Below are positions 41,089-49,630 of a stretch of 64,000 bases of DNA, piece by piece. Numbering within the stretch: the stretch's first letter is position 1; each line of letters starts with the position of its first letter. The notes beneath the pieces were generated by a model that saw nothing but the letters and a program-made list of their open reading frames with translations, was not told where the DNA came from and did no database searches. A program made the translations under genes and the position numbers. This stretch comes from Halomonas cerina (GTDB lineage: Bacteria; Pseudomonadota; Gammaproteobacteria; Pseudomonadales; Halomonadaceae). Location: contig NZ_JACHXP010000011.1 of assembly GCF_014192215.1 (NCBI RefSeq), forward strand, positions 1 through 64,000, in the 5' to 3' direction.

Positions 41089-42444
41089 CTACCAGAGCCG
41101 CATCAGATCGAAATACAGCGCCATCAGCATCAGGGTGCCGACCAGGGCCAGCCCGATGCGCAGGCCGACCGCTTGGGCATGCTCGGAGACCGGCCGGCCA
41201 CGCACCACCTCGACCAAGTAGTAGAGCAGGTGCCCCCCGTCCAGCACCGGAATCGGCAGCAGGTTGAGCACCCCCAGACTGATGGAGAGGTAGGCCAAAA
41301 AGCCGATGAAGCTCTCCAGGCCGGAACGGGCGGTGTCCCCGGCGATGCGGGCGATGGTGATGGGCCCGGAGAGATTCGACGGCGAGATCAGCCCCACCAG
41401 CATCTTGCGGATGGCGTCGACGGTCAGCACGGTCATCTCGCCGGTGCGTCCCACCGCCTGGCCCACCGCAGCCAGCGGACCGTAGCGGACCTCGCGACGG
41501 TATTCTTCCGGCCAGTCGACTGCCGCCACCCCAGCCCCGATGTAGCCGATGGTGGCCTCGTCCTCCAGGGTGTTGGCGCGCGGCGTCAGGGAGAGCTCAC
41601 GCCGTGCCCCGTCACGCGCCACCTCGAGGTCGAGCGTCTCGCCGGGGCTGGCCCGCACGATCTCGACGAACTGCTGCCAGTCCTCGATCGGCCTGCCGTC
41701 CACCGTGAGGATCTCGTCGCCGGCCTGGAGTCCGGCGGCGGCGGCCGGCTCGCCCTCGACCACTCGATCGAGCACCGCCGGGATCGCCGGCCGCCAGGGG
41801 GTGATGCCGAGGCTCGGCAGCGGCTGGGGCGGATCCTGGCGGACCAGCCAGTCCTGCACGGGCAGGCGATGCTCGCGGGGCTCGCCGCCACCCTCCCGGG
41901 TGCTCACCGAGAGGGCCCCGTCGGCGCCGATGGCCGCCACCAGCTTGAGGTTGATCTCCTCCCAGGAGCGCACCGCCTCACCGCGCACCGCGGTGATCTC
42001 CTGGCCGGCGGCCAGACCGCCGCGAGCCGCCGGCGAGTCTGGGGCCACCTCACCGATCACCGGCACCACCGTGGTGGTGCCGGCCACGAACAGCGCCCAG
42101 TAGGCGACGATGGCCAGCAGGAAGTTGGCCAGGGGGCCGGCAGCGACGATGGCGATACGCTGCCACACCGTCTTGTGGTTGAAGGCGAGATGACGCTCGG
42201 CCGGATCCACGGGCCCCTCGCGTTCATCGAGCATCTTGACGTAGCCGCCCAGCGGGATAGCCGCTACCGCGAACTCGGTGTCGTGGCGGTCGCGACGCGA
42301 CCAGATCGGCTTGCCGAAGCCCACCGAGAAGCGCAGCACCTTGACGCCACAGCGACGTGCCACCCAGAAGTGGCCGAACTCATGGAAGGTGATCAGCAGG
42401 CCGAGCACCACGATCACGGCCAGCACGTTCTGGATCAGGCCCAC
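41089..42444 (-). CDS. rseP: RIP site-2 zinc metalloprotease RseP
   Basis: Intramembrane protease of the sigma-E envelope stress cascade, cleaving RseA after DegS. 451 residues (E. coli 450). Zinc motif HEFGH at 21-25 in the first membrane helix; two periplasmic PDZ domains in the middle (EVAPDSPAARGGLAAGQEI and EGEPAAAAGLQAGDEI, each cited in full motif); the second active-site motif LPIPVLDGGHL is in a C-terminal helix. It lies between dxr and bamA as usual. Confidence 0.96.
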   Translation of the reverse strand: MGLIQNVLAVIVVLGLLITFHEFGHFWVARRCGVKVLRFSVGFGKPIWSRRDRHDTEFAVAAIPLGGYVKMLDEREGPVDPAERHLAFNHKTVWQRIAIVAAGPLANFLLAIVAYWALFVAGTTTVVPVIGEVAPDSPAARGGLAAGQEITAVRGEAVRSWEEINLKLVAAIGADGALSVSTREGGGEPREHRLPVQDWLVRQDPPQPLPSLGITPWRPAIPAVLDRVVEGEPAAAAGLQAGDEILTVDGRPIEDWQQFVEIVRASPGETLDLEVARDGARRELSLTPRANTLEDEATIGYIGAGVAAVDWPEEYRREVRYGPLAAVGQAVGRTGEMTVLTVDAIRKMLVGLISPSNLSGPITIARIAGDTARSGLESFIGFLAYLSISLGVLNLLPIPVLDGGHLLYYLVEVVRGRPVSEHAQAVGLRIGLALVGTLMLMALYFDLMRLW

Positions 42445-42480
42445 GGCAGTCTCCTCATGATTGACGACAGGGGGAGAGGT

Positions 42481-43674
42481 TCAGCACCCGGCCAACCAGG
42501 CCTGCGCTGTCTCCCGGGCGGCGGCATCCGCCTCCAGGATGGTGCCCAGCTCACCGGCTGGCTCGGCGGGGCGCGCCTCGAGCACCCGGGCCACCAGGTC
42601 GCCGATGCCGTTGAAGCCGAGCCGGCCGTCGAGGAAGGCCGCGACCGCCACCTCGTTGGCGGCATTGAGCACCGCCGGTGCAGTGCCCCCCGCCACCATG
42701 GCCGCCCGGGCCAGGGGCAGGCAGGGAAAGGCCGTCTCGTCCGGGGGCTCGAAGTCGAGCCGGGCCACCGAAAACAGGTCCAGCGTCTTCACGCCCGCCT
42801 CGATGCGCTCCGGCCAGGCCAGCCCGTAGGCGATCGGCGTGCGCATGTCGGGGTTGCCCAACTGGGCGATCACCGAGCCATCGCTGTAGGCCGCCATCGA
42901 GTGGATCACGCTCTGGGGGTGCACCACCACCTGCACCTGCGACGGACGCGCGTCGAACAGCCAGCACGCCTCGATGAGCTCCAACCCCTTGTTCATCAGG
43001 GTGGCACTGTCCACCGAGATCTTACGGCCCATCGACCAGTTGGGATGGTCACAGGCCTGCGCCGGTGTCACCGCCGCGAGTTCTCGCGCCGACCAGCCGC
43101 GGAAGGGTCCCCCGGAGGCGGTCAGCAGCAGTTGGGTAACGCCATGCCGGGCCAGCCCGCCCCGATGCTCGATGGGTAGACACTGGTAGATGGCGTTGTG
43201 TTCGGAATCGATGGGCAGCAAGGTGGCACCGCAGCGGGCGACCGCCTCCATGAACAGCGCCCCCGACATCACCAGGGCCTCCTTGTTGGCCAGCAGCACT
43301 CGCTTGCCGGCCCGCACGGCGGCGAGCGTCGGCAGCAGCCCGGCGGCGCCCACGATCGCCGCCATGACGGTATCGACCTCGGCGGCCTCGCTCACCTCGA
43401 CCAGCGCCTCGGCCCCCGCCCGCACCTCGGTGGCCAGGCCGGCCTCGCGCAGGCGCTCGCGCAACCAGGCCGCATCCGTCTCGCGGCTCATGACGGCCTG
43501 GGCTGGCCGATGGATACGGCATAGCGCCAGCAGCGCCTCGCGGGAGCGGTGGGCAGTAAGGGCATGCACCCGATAGCGGTCGGGGTGACGGGTGATCACG
43601 TCCAGGGTACTGGTGCCGATGGAGCCGGTGGCCCCGAGCACCGTAACCGCCTGGCATCGCAGGGTCGTCGACAT
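42481..43674 (-). CDS. dxr: 1-deoxy-D-xylulose-5-phosphate reductoisomerase
   Basis: NADPH-dependent second step of the MEP isoprenoid pathway; 397 residues (E. coli 398). Nucleotide motif [14 protein letters not shown] at about 13; metal and substrate residues in [25 protein letters not shown] and [23 protein letters not shown] (cited in part). ATG 43674 is used. A GTG at 43680 overlapping the cdsA stop (GTGA) is closer to AGGAG and could be the true start. Confidence 0.95.
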   Translation of the reverse strand: MSTTLRCQAVTVLGATGSIGTSTLDVITRHPDRYRVHALTAHRSREALLALCRIHRPAQAVMSRETDAAWLRERLREAGLATEVRAGAEALVEVSEAAEVDTVMAAIVGAAGLLPTLAAVRAGKRVLLANKEALVMSGALFMEAVARCGATLLPIDSEHNAIYQCLPIEHRGGLARHGVTQLLLTASGGPFRGWSARELAAVTPAQACDHPNWSMGRKISVDSATLMNKGLELIEACWLFDARPSQVQVVVHPQSVIHSMAAYSDGSVIAQLGNPDMRTPIAYGLAWPERIEAGVKTLDLFSVARLDFEPPDETAFPCLPLARAAMVAGGTAPAVLNAANEVAVAAFLDGRLGFNGIGDLVARVLEARPAEPAGELGTILEADAAARETAQAWLAGC

Positions 43675-43676
43675 GC

Positions 43677-44477
43677 TCACATGACTCCTGAATACAGCAG
43701 GGCGAACAAGGGTACGGCCGCCGTCAGGCTGTCGATACGGTCGAGCACGCCACCATGGCCGGGCAGCAGCTGGCTCGAGTCCTTGATCCCGCGATGACGC
43801 TTGAGCATGCTTTCCAGCAGGTCGCCCAGCACCGAGACGAGCGTCACCACCAGGGTCACCACCAGCAGGACCAGCCCCCCGGCCAGTCCTAGCCCCTGCC
43901 AGACGGCGAAGACCAGCGCCAGCAACGTGGTCACTGCCAGGCCACCGGCCACCCCCTCCCGGGTCTTGCCGGGACTGACGCGCGGCGCCAGCTTGTGGCG
44001 CCCCAGGGCACGGCCGATGAAGTAGGCACCGATATCGGCCCCCCACACCAGCAGCAGCACGAACAGCAGCCAGACCGCCCCACTCTCGCGCAGCACATTG
44101 AAGCCGACCCAGGCGGGCAGCAGCACCCAGAGCCCCATGGCCAGGCGCATGCCGGTCGATTGCCACTGGGCCTGGCGGTCGGGGTGGCCGCTCACCCAAT
44201 AGAGATTGACCAGCCAGCCCAGGGCCCCGAGCCATAGCAGCCAAGGCGACCGGGAGGCACCGGTGGCATACAACAGGGCCATCAGCACGGCCAGTGCGGC
44301 CACCGGCAGCAGCCGGCGGAAGGAGGCGGTCAGCCCGGCCAGGTTGGCCCACTCCCAGCCGGCGATCAGCACGATGGCGGCGGTGAACAGCGCGAAGCCA
44401 CCACCCGAGAGGCCGAACAGCCCCCCCAGGGCCAGCGGGACTAGCCAGGCCGCGGTGGTGATGCGCTGCCTAAGCAC
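43677..44477 (-). CDS. cdsA: Phosphatidate cytidylyltransferase CdsA
   Basis: Makes CDP-diacylglycerol, the precursor of all phospholipids. An integral inner-membrane protein with about eight hydrophobic segments; 266 residues (E. coli 285). The C-terminal signature is present: [26 protein letters not shown] (family pattern K-R...K-D...PGHGG..DR.D). It overlaps the uppS end by 8 bp. Confidence 0.95.
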   Translation of the reverse strand: MLRQRITTAAWLVPLALGGLFGLSGGGFALFTAAIVLIAGWEWANLAGLTASFRRLLPVAALAVLMALLYATGASRSPWLLWLGALGWLVNLYWVSGHPDRQAQWQSTGMRLAMGLWVLLPAWVGFNVLRESGAVWLLFVLLLVWGADIGAYFIGRALGRHKLAPRVSPGKTREGVAGGLAVTTLLALVFAVWQGLGLAGGLVLLVVTLVVTLVSVLGDLLESMLKRHRGIKDSSQLLPGHGGVLDRIDSLTAAVPLFALLYSGVM

Positions 44478-45246
44478 CCCGGGCCTCGACCTGCTCGTCG
44501 GTCATGCCGAAGCGGCGCTGGCGGCCGGCAAAGTCGGCCAGGGCCGCGTCGAAGGCCTCGGCGCCGAAGTCGGGCCACAGCACCGGCGTGAAGTGCAACT
44601 CGGCATAGGCCATCTGCCAGAGCAGGAAGTTGGAGATGCGCTTCTCGCCGCTGGTGCGGATGCACAGGTCCACTGGGGCATCTCCCGACAGGCTGACCTC
44701 CCGGTCGAGGGCCTGCTCGTCGATGGCGGAGGGCTCGAGCTCGCCGGCGGCCACCCGCTCGGCCAGCCGCCGCGCCGCCGAGGCGATATCCCAGCGCCCG
44801 CCGTAGTTGGCGGCGACCACCAGGTGCAGGCCGGGATTGTCGGCGGTCAACGCCTCGGCCTGCTCGATGTGGCGCTGGATCGCCGTGGAGAAGGCGCTAC
44901 GCTCGCCGATCACCGAGAGGCGGATGCCATGGCGATGGAGCTTTTTGACCTCCCGCTTGAGCGCCATCAGGAACAGCTCCATCAGGGCATTGACCTCGGT
45001 GACGGGACGCTTCCAGTTCTCGCTGGAGAAGGCGAACAGCGTGAGGGTCTCGATGCGCCGCTCGGCGGCACGCCGGATCACGGCGCGCAACGCCTCGACG
45101 CCGGCATGATGGCCACGCACGCCGGAGAGACCCTGGGCCCTCGCCCAACGGTTGTTGCCGTCCATGATGATGGCAACGTGGCGCGGCAAGGCCTCCTCGG
45201 CAGGGGACGCCGTGGGACGGGAATGGGAAGACTGCGGTGACGTCAT
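44470..45246 (-). CDS. uppS: Undecaprenyl diphosphate synthase (cis-prenyltransferase)
   Basis: Builds the C55 lipid carrier for cell wall and O-antigen synthesis; 258 residues from ATG 45246 (E. coli 253). Substrate motif VAIIMDGNNRWA, then FAFSSENWKRP and the C-terminal DLCIRTSGEKRISNFLLWQ and AYAELHF. The ribosome binding site before 45246 is weak, and in-frame ATGs at 45282 and 45318 are possible. The conserved core starts only about 20 residues in, so the exact start is uncertain. Confidence 0.94.
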   Translation of the reverse strand: MTSPQSSHSRPTASPAEEALPRHVAIIMDGNNRWARAQGLSGVRGHHAGVEALRAVIRRAAERRIETLTLFAFSSENWKRPVTEVNALMELFLMALKREVKKLHRHGIRLSVIGERSAFSTAIQRHIEQAEALTADNPGLHLVVAANYGGRWDIASAARRLAERVAAGELEPSAIDEQALDREVSLSGDAPVDLCIRTSGEKRISNFLLWQMAYAELHFTPVLWPDFGAEAFDAALADFAGRQRRFGMTDEQVEARGA

Positions 45247-45321
45247 GGTGTCTCGCTGGGCGGGTGAGCGGCGGCGGTCCATCGCGGGCGGCACCACCCA
45301 GGCGGTGCCGTTGACCATGTC

Positions 45322-45879
45322 TCAGACCTGCATCAGGTCATGTTCCTTGGACTCGAGCGCCTTGTCGATCTCGGCGATGATGCCGTCGGTCAGCTTCTGG
45401 ATCGCCTCCTCGGCCTGGTGCTGCTCATCCTCGGTAATCTCCTTCTCCTTGAGCAGGGCCTTGATATCACCGTTGGCATCGCGGCGCACGTTGCGCACCG
45501 CCACCCGCGCATGCTCGGCCTCCTGCCGTGCCTGCTTGATGTAGCCCTTGCGGGTCTCTTCGGTGAGCATCGGCATGGGCACCCGGATCACATTGCCGGC
45601 GCTGGCCGGATTGAGGCCCAGGTCGGAGGTCATGATGGCTTTCTCGATCTTGGGCACCATGTTCTGCTCCCACGGCACCACGGCCAGGGTGCGGGCATCC
45701 TCGACATTGATCGAGGCCACCTGGTTGAGCGGCACCTGGCTGCCATAGTACTCCACGGTCACGGCGTCCAGGATGCTGGAGTGCGCCCGACCGGTACGAA
45801 TCTTGTTGAAGTTGTGGTGAAGAGACTCGAGGCTCTTCTTCATGCGGTTTGCTGCATCCTGCTTGATGTCGTCGATCAC
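45322..45879 (-). CDS. frr: Ribosome recycling factor
   Basis: Splits post-termination ribosomes together with EF-G; 185 residues, the same as E. coli Frr. Three-helix bundle and hinge domain: KIRTGRAHSSILDAVTVEYYG, KAIMTSDLGLNPASAGNVIRVP (cited in part), ARVAVRNVRRDANGDIKALLK. The start is taken as GTG 45879 (VIDDIKQDA), with GAGGGTGAG upstream. A TTG at 45897 would overlap pyrH and extend past the family N-terminus. It lies 4 nt after pyrH. Confidence 0.94.
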   Translation of the reverse strand: MIDDIKQDAANRMKKSLESLHHNFNKIRTGRAHSSILDAVTVEYYGSQVPLNQVASINVEDARTLAVVPWEQNMVPKIEKAIMTSDLGLNPASAGNVIRVPMPMLTEETRKGYIKQARQEAEHARVAVRNVRRDANGDIKALLKEKEITEDEQHQAEEAIQKLTDGIIAEIDKALESKEHDLMQV

Positions 45880-45883
45880 GATC

Positions 45884-46651
45884 TCACCCTCTGTCAATCA
45901 GCGTGCCTTCCTTGCCGCCCACCACCAGATTCAGCAGTGCGCCCGGCTTGTTCATGTTGAAGACCCGTACCGGCATGTCATGGTCCCGCACCAGGCAGAT
46001 GGCGGTCAAATCCATGACGCCGAGCTTCTGGTCGAGCGCGTCATCGTAGGAGAGCTGCTCATACTTGACCGCATCCACGAACTTGACCGGATCCTTATCG
46101 TAGACCCCGTCCACCTTGGTGGCCTTGACCACTACGTCGGCATCGATCTCGATACCGCGCAGGCAGGCCGCCGAGTCGGTAGTAAAGAAAGGGTTGCCGG
46201 TACCGGCCGAGAACAGCACCACGTCACCGGAGGTGAGGTAGCGGATGGCGGTACGTCGGTCATAGTGCTCCACCACGCCACTCATGGGAATCGCCGACAT
46301 CACTCGTGAGCGGATATTGGAGCGCTCCAGGGCATCGCGCATGGCCAGGGCATTCATCACCGTGGCCAGCATGCCCATGTGGTCACCGGTGACCCGCTCC
46401 ATGCCGGCCTCATGCAGGGCGGCCCCCCGGAACAGATTACCGCCACCGACCACGATGCCGACCTGTACGCCGATGCCCACCAGCTGGCCGATCTCCAGCG
46501 CCATGCGGTCCAGCACCTTGGGGTCGATGCCGAATTCCGCGTCGCCGGTCAGCGCCTCGCCGGAGAGCTTGAGCAGGATGCGCTTGTACTTCGACACCTC
46601 GGCACGGGTCTTCTCGGGCTTGCTGGGCAGGGAGTGATCGGCACGGGTCAT
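45884..46651 (-). CDS. pyrH: Uridylate kinase
   Basis: Phosphorylates UMP to UDP; hexameric, GTP-activated and UTP-inhibited in the bacterial family. 255 residues (E. coli 241), the excess being an N-terminal tail before [13 protein letters not shown]. Further motifs: [52 protein letters not shown] 46651 has GGAG 8 nt upstream. It belongs to rpsB-tsf-pyrH-frr. Confidence 0.95.
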   Translation of the reverse strand: MTRADHSLPSKPEKTRAEVSKYKRILLKLSGEALTGDAEFGIDPKVLDRMALEIGQLVGIGVQVGIVVGGGNLFRGAALHEAGMERVTGDHMGMLATVMNALAMRDALERSNIRSRVMSAIPMSGVVEHYDRRTAIRYLTSGDVVLFSAGTGNPFFTTDSAACLRGIEIDADVVVKATKVDGVYDKDPVKFVDAVKYEQLSYDDALDQKLGVMDLTAICLVRDHDMPVRVFNMNKPGALLNLVVGGKEGTLIDRG

Positions 46652-46691
46652 GAGGGAGTCTCCGGGTCTCGACGAATGGGACATGGTGGAT

Positions 46692-46745
46692 GGCCGGAAT
46701 CACCGGCCGGATACGCGATGGCGTGCGCTTGCGCGCACGCCATCG
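46692..46745 (-). other. Two stem-loops between tsf and pyrH
   Basis: A perfect 13-bp stem CGATGGCGTGCGC (46716-46728)/GCGCACGCCATCG (46733-46745) with a 4-nt loop, and next to it GGCCGG/CCGGCC (46692-46708). No T-run follows on the minus strand, so the structures may mark RNA processing or partial termination rather than a classical terminator. Confidence 0.6.
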
Positions 46746-46765
46746 TCACACTGGAAGCTCTGACT

Positions 46766-47635
46766 TCAGCTGCGCTTGGCCTGTTCCATCACTTCCTTGG
46801 CGAAGTCGACCTCTTCCTTCTCGATGCCCTCGCCCACCTCGAAGCGGGTGAAACCGACCACCTCGCCGCCGGCCGCCTTGACGAACTCGGCGACGGTCTG
46901 GTCCGGGTTCTTGACGAACGGCTGCTCGGTCAGGCTGTTCTCGGCCAGGTACTTCTTCAGACGGCCCTGGACCATCTTCTCGGCGATGTTCTCCGGCTTG
47001 CCGGCCATGTCCGGCTGGGCCAGGATGATCGCCTTTTCGGCCTCCAGCTTGTCTTGGGGCATGTCCTCGGGACGCGCCACGGCCGGGTTGATGGCGGCCA
47101 CGTGCATGGCGACATCCTTGGCCACCTCGGCATTGCCGCCCTTGAGCAGGGTCAGCACGCCGATACGGCCGCCGTGGACGTATTCGCCCACCACACCGCC
47201 TTCCGGAGCCTCGACCACGGCGCAGCGGCGCACGCCGATGTTTTCGCCGATCTTCTGCACCAGCTGCTCGCGAGCAGTTTCCAGCGCGCCCTCCATCACC
47301 GCGGCCACGTCTTCGCTCCTGGCGTCGAAGAAGGCGTCGGCAATCTTCTCGGCGAAGGCCTTGAAGTTATCGTCTCGGGCGACGAAGTCGGTCTCGGAGT
47401 TGATCTCGACCACCACGCCGAAGGAGGCGTCTTCGGCGACGCGAGTCACCACGGCGCCTTCGGCGGCCGTGCGGCCGGCCTTCTTGGCGGCCTTGAGCCC
47501 GGAGCTCTTGCGCAGGTTCTCGATGGCGACTTCGATGTCACCACCGGCTTCGGTGAGTGCCTTCTTGCACTCCATCATGCCGAGCCCGGTACGCTCGCGC
47601 AGTTCCTTCACCTGGGAGGCGCTGATCGCTGCCAT
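46766..47635 (-). CDS. tsf: Elongation factor Ts
   Basis: Guanine-nucleotide exchange factor of EF-Tu; 289 residues (E. coli 283). N-terminal UBA-like domain [19 protein letters not shown], core with [12 protein letters not shown] (the TDF motif contacting EF-Tu), dimerisation region and C-terminal module. GAGG lies 8 nt before ATG 47635. It follows rpsB with a hairpin terminator in between. Confidence 0.97.
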   Translation of the reverse strand: MAAISASQVKELRERTGLGMMECKKALTEAGGDIEVAIENLRKSSGLKAAKKAGRTAAEGAVVTRVAEDASFGVVVEINSETDFVARDDNFKAFAEKIADAFFDARSEDVAAVMEGALETAREQLVQKIGENIGVRRCAVVEAPEGGVVGEYVHGGRIGVLTLLKGGNAEVAKDVAMHVAAINPAVARPEDMPQDKLEAEKAIILAQPDMAGKPENIAEKMVQGRLKKYLAENSLTEQPFVKNPDQTVAEFVKAAGGEVVGFTRFEVGEGIEKEEVDFAKEVMEQAKRS

Positions 47636-47715
47636 GGTAGTGTCCTCTGAATGGTTCGACCTAGGGGTTGGGGACCGAGCATGCAGCCCGGCGGCATCCG
47701 GTGCCCGCCCTGGCG

Positions 47716-47739
47716 AGAAAAGGGGGCCGAGGCCCCCTT
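47716..47739 (-). terminator. Terminator/attenuator between rpsB and tsf
   Basis: AAGGGGGCC (47720-47728) and GGCCCCCTT (47731-47739) form a 9-bp stem around two bases. On the minus strand the sequence continues TTCTC. In E. coli an rpsB-tsf intercistronic terminator also sets the ratio of S2 to EF-Ts. Confidence 0.8.
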
Positions 47740-47802
47740 CCGCCTGACCGGCGGTGGCCACCCTGACGGGCGGCGCACTGGCCGGCCCGGACGGGTCGAC
47801 GA

Positions 47803-48546
47803 TCACTCGGCGGCGGCGGCGTCGCCCTCGCTGGCCTCGGTGACCTCGACAAACTCGTCCGGACGCCCTTCCTTGGCACGGGCGCAGGCATCGGCGATGG
47901 CCTTGACGTAGATCTGGATGGCACGGATGGAGTCATCGTTGCCGGGAATCACGTAGTCGACGCCGTCCGGGTCGGAGTTGGTATCGACCACGCCGATGAC
48001 CGGGATGCCCAGCTTGTTCGCCTCGTTGATGGCGATACGCTCGTGGTCGACGTCGACCACGAACAGGGCATCGGGCAGGCCGCCCATGTCCTTGATGCCA
48101 CCCACGGAGCGCTCGAGCTTCTCCTGCTCGCGGGTCGCCATCAGCACTTCCTTCTTGGTCAGCTTGTCGAAGGTGCCGTCCTGGTGCATCGCCTCGAGTT
48201 CGGCCAGGCGCTTGATGGAAACGCGGATGGTCTTGTAGTTGGTCAGCATGCCGCCGAGCCAGCGATGGTTAACGAAGGGCTGGCCCACGCGGGTCGCCTC
48301 TTCCTTGACGATCTTGCTGGCGCTACGCTTGGTGCCGACGAACAGGATCTTGTTGTTCGCGGCCGCCATCTTCTCGACCACATCGATGGCCTCGTTGAGG
48401 GCCGGCAGGGTGTGCTCGAGGTTGATGATGTGGATCTTGTTGCGAGCGCCGAAGATGAACTTGCTCATCTTCGGGTTCCAGTAACGGGTCTGGTGACCGA
48501 AGTGAGCGCCTGCCTTCAGCAGGTCACGCATGTTGACGTGTGCCAT
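47803..48546 (-). CDS. rpsB: 30S ribosomal protein S2
   Basis: Small-subunit protein needed for S1 binding; 247 residues (E. coli 241). Signatures: [27 protein letters not shown] start (cited in part), [57 protein letters not shown] is 6 nt before ATG 48546. The tail is short and acidic ([10 protein letters not shown]). It is the first gene of the long minus-strand cluster and divergent from map. Confidence 0.97.
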   Translation of the reverse strand: MAHVNMRDLLKAGAHFGHQTRYWNPKMSKFIFGARNKIHIINLEHTLPALNEAIDVVEKMAAANNKILFVGTKRSASKIVKEEATRVGQPFVNHRWLGGMLTNYKTIRVSIKRLAELEAMHQDGTFDKLTKKEVLMATREQEKLERSVGGIKDMGGLPDALFVVDVDHERIAINEANKLGIPVIGVVDTNSDPDGVDYVIPGNDDSIRAIQIYVKAIADACARAKEGRPDEFVEVTEASEGDAAAAE

Positions 48547-48772
48547 GGATGACTCCTGGAAAAATCGGGTTAGGCCTCCATGCACCCCATGGATCCGACC
48601 GGCGGGATGAACCGACGGCACCCGGGACCATGTGCCGGTGCATGTGTGTTTTCAAGGCGTTGCGTTGGTTCGAACCTTCCCGCGGGGGTCGACGCCCCGT
48701 CGGATGGCCCCGACGGCTCGGCGATTGCAGGAAAGCGCGCAGCTTTATACCATGGATCCCCTTCGAGATGAA
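48547..48772 (-). promoter_or_regulatory. rpsB promoter and leader
   Basis: TTCATC (48767-48772), 17 bp, TATAAA (48744-48749) on the minus strand gives a promoter with a weak -35. The resulting leader is about 190 nt and contains GC-rich inverted segments (around 48575-48640). In gammaproteobacteria, S2 represses its own mRNA through a structured leader; whether this one does is inference. Confidence 0.45.
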
Positions 48773-48830
48773 GTCGCCAGAGGTCGACGCCTGCCGGCAC
48801 CGGCGCTACCACCCCCTGATCCGAGACCCC

Positions 48831-49622
48831 ATGAACGTACCCATCAAGACGCCCGACGAGATCGATAAGATGCGCGAGGCCGGTCGTCAGGCCGCCAGCG
48901 TGTTCGAAATGCTCATCCCCCATGTCCAGGCCGGCGTCAGCACCGGCGAGCTGGACCGCCTCTGCCACGACTACATCGTCGACGAGCTGGGTTCCACCCC
49001 GGCCCCGCTCAACTACCACGGCTTTCCCAAGTCGATCTGCACCTCGATCAACCACGTGGTGTGCCATGGCATTCCCGATGACGCCAAGAAGCTCAAGCGG
49101 GGCGACATCATGAACATCGATATCACCGTGAAGACCGCCGACGGCTATCACGGCGATTCGAGCATGATGTTCGTGATCGGCGAGACCATCCAGGGCGAGC
49201 GCCTGTCGCGCATCACCCAGGAGTGCCTCTATCGGAGCATCGCCCTCGTCCGACCCGGCGTCCGCCTGTCCGAGTTGGCCCGGGCGATCCAGCGTCACGC
49301 CGAGGCCAACGGCTACTCGGTGGTCCGGGACTTCTGCGGCCATGGCATCGGCGCCGGCTTCCATGAGGATCCGCAGATCCTCCACTACGACGGCTATGCC
49401 CCCGAGGCCGACATCGCCCTCGAGGAAGGCATGTGCTTTACCATCGAGCCGATGATCAACGTCGGCGACTACCGCACCAAGGTCCTGCGCGACGGCTGGA
49501 CCGCGGTGACCAAGGACAGGAGCCTGTCCGCCCAGTGGGAACACACCCTGCTGGTCACCGCGACCGGGGTGGAGGTGCTGACCGCCCGGCAGGACGAAGA
49601 CCTCTCCTTCCTCGAACGCTGA
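48831..49622 (+). CDS. map: Methionine aminopeptidase, type I
   Basis: Removes initiator Met from nascent proteins; 263 residues (E. coli 264). Metal ligands Asp/Asp/His/Glu/Glu are visible: NIDITVKTADGYHGDSS, HGIGAGFHEDPQ, FTIEPMIN, QWEHTLLVT. The substrate His is in NYHGFPKSICTSINHVVCHG (cited in part). The ribosome binding site is weak (GAGA). glnD follows after 8 nt. Confidence 0.96.
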   Translation: MNVPIKTPDEIDKMREAGRQAASVFEMLIPHVQAGVSTGELDRLCHDYIVDELGSTPAPLNYHGFPKSICTSINHVVCHGIPDDAKKLKRGDIMNIDITVKTADGYHGDSSMMFVIGETIQGERLSRITQECLYRSIALVRPGVRLSELARAIQRHAEANGYSVVRDFCGHGIGAGFHEDPQILHYDGYAPEADIALEEGMCFTIEPMINVGDYRTKVLRDGWTAVTKDRSLSAQWEHTLLVTATGVEVLTARQDEDLSFLER

Positions 49623-49630
49623 GCCGGCCC

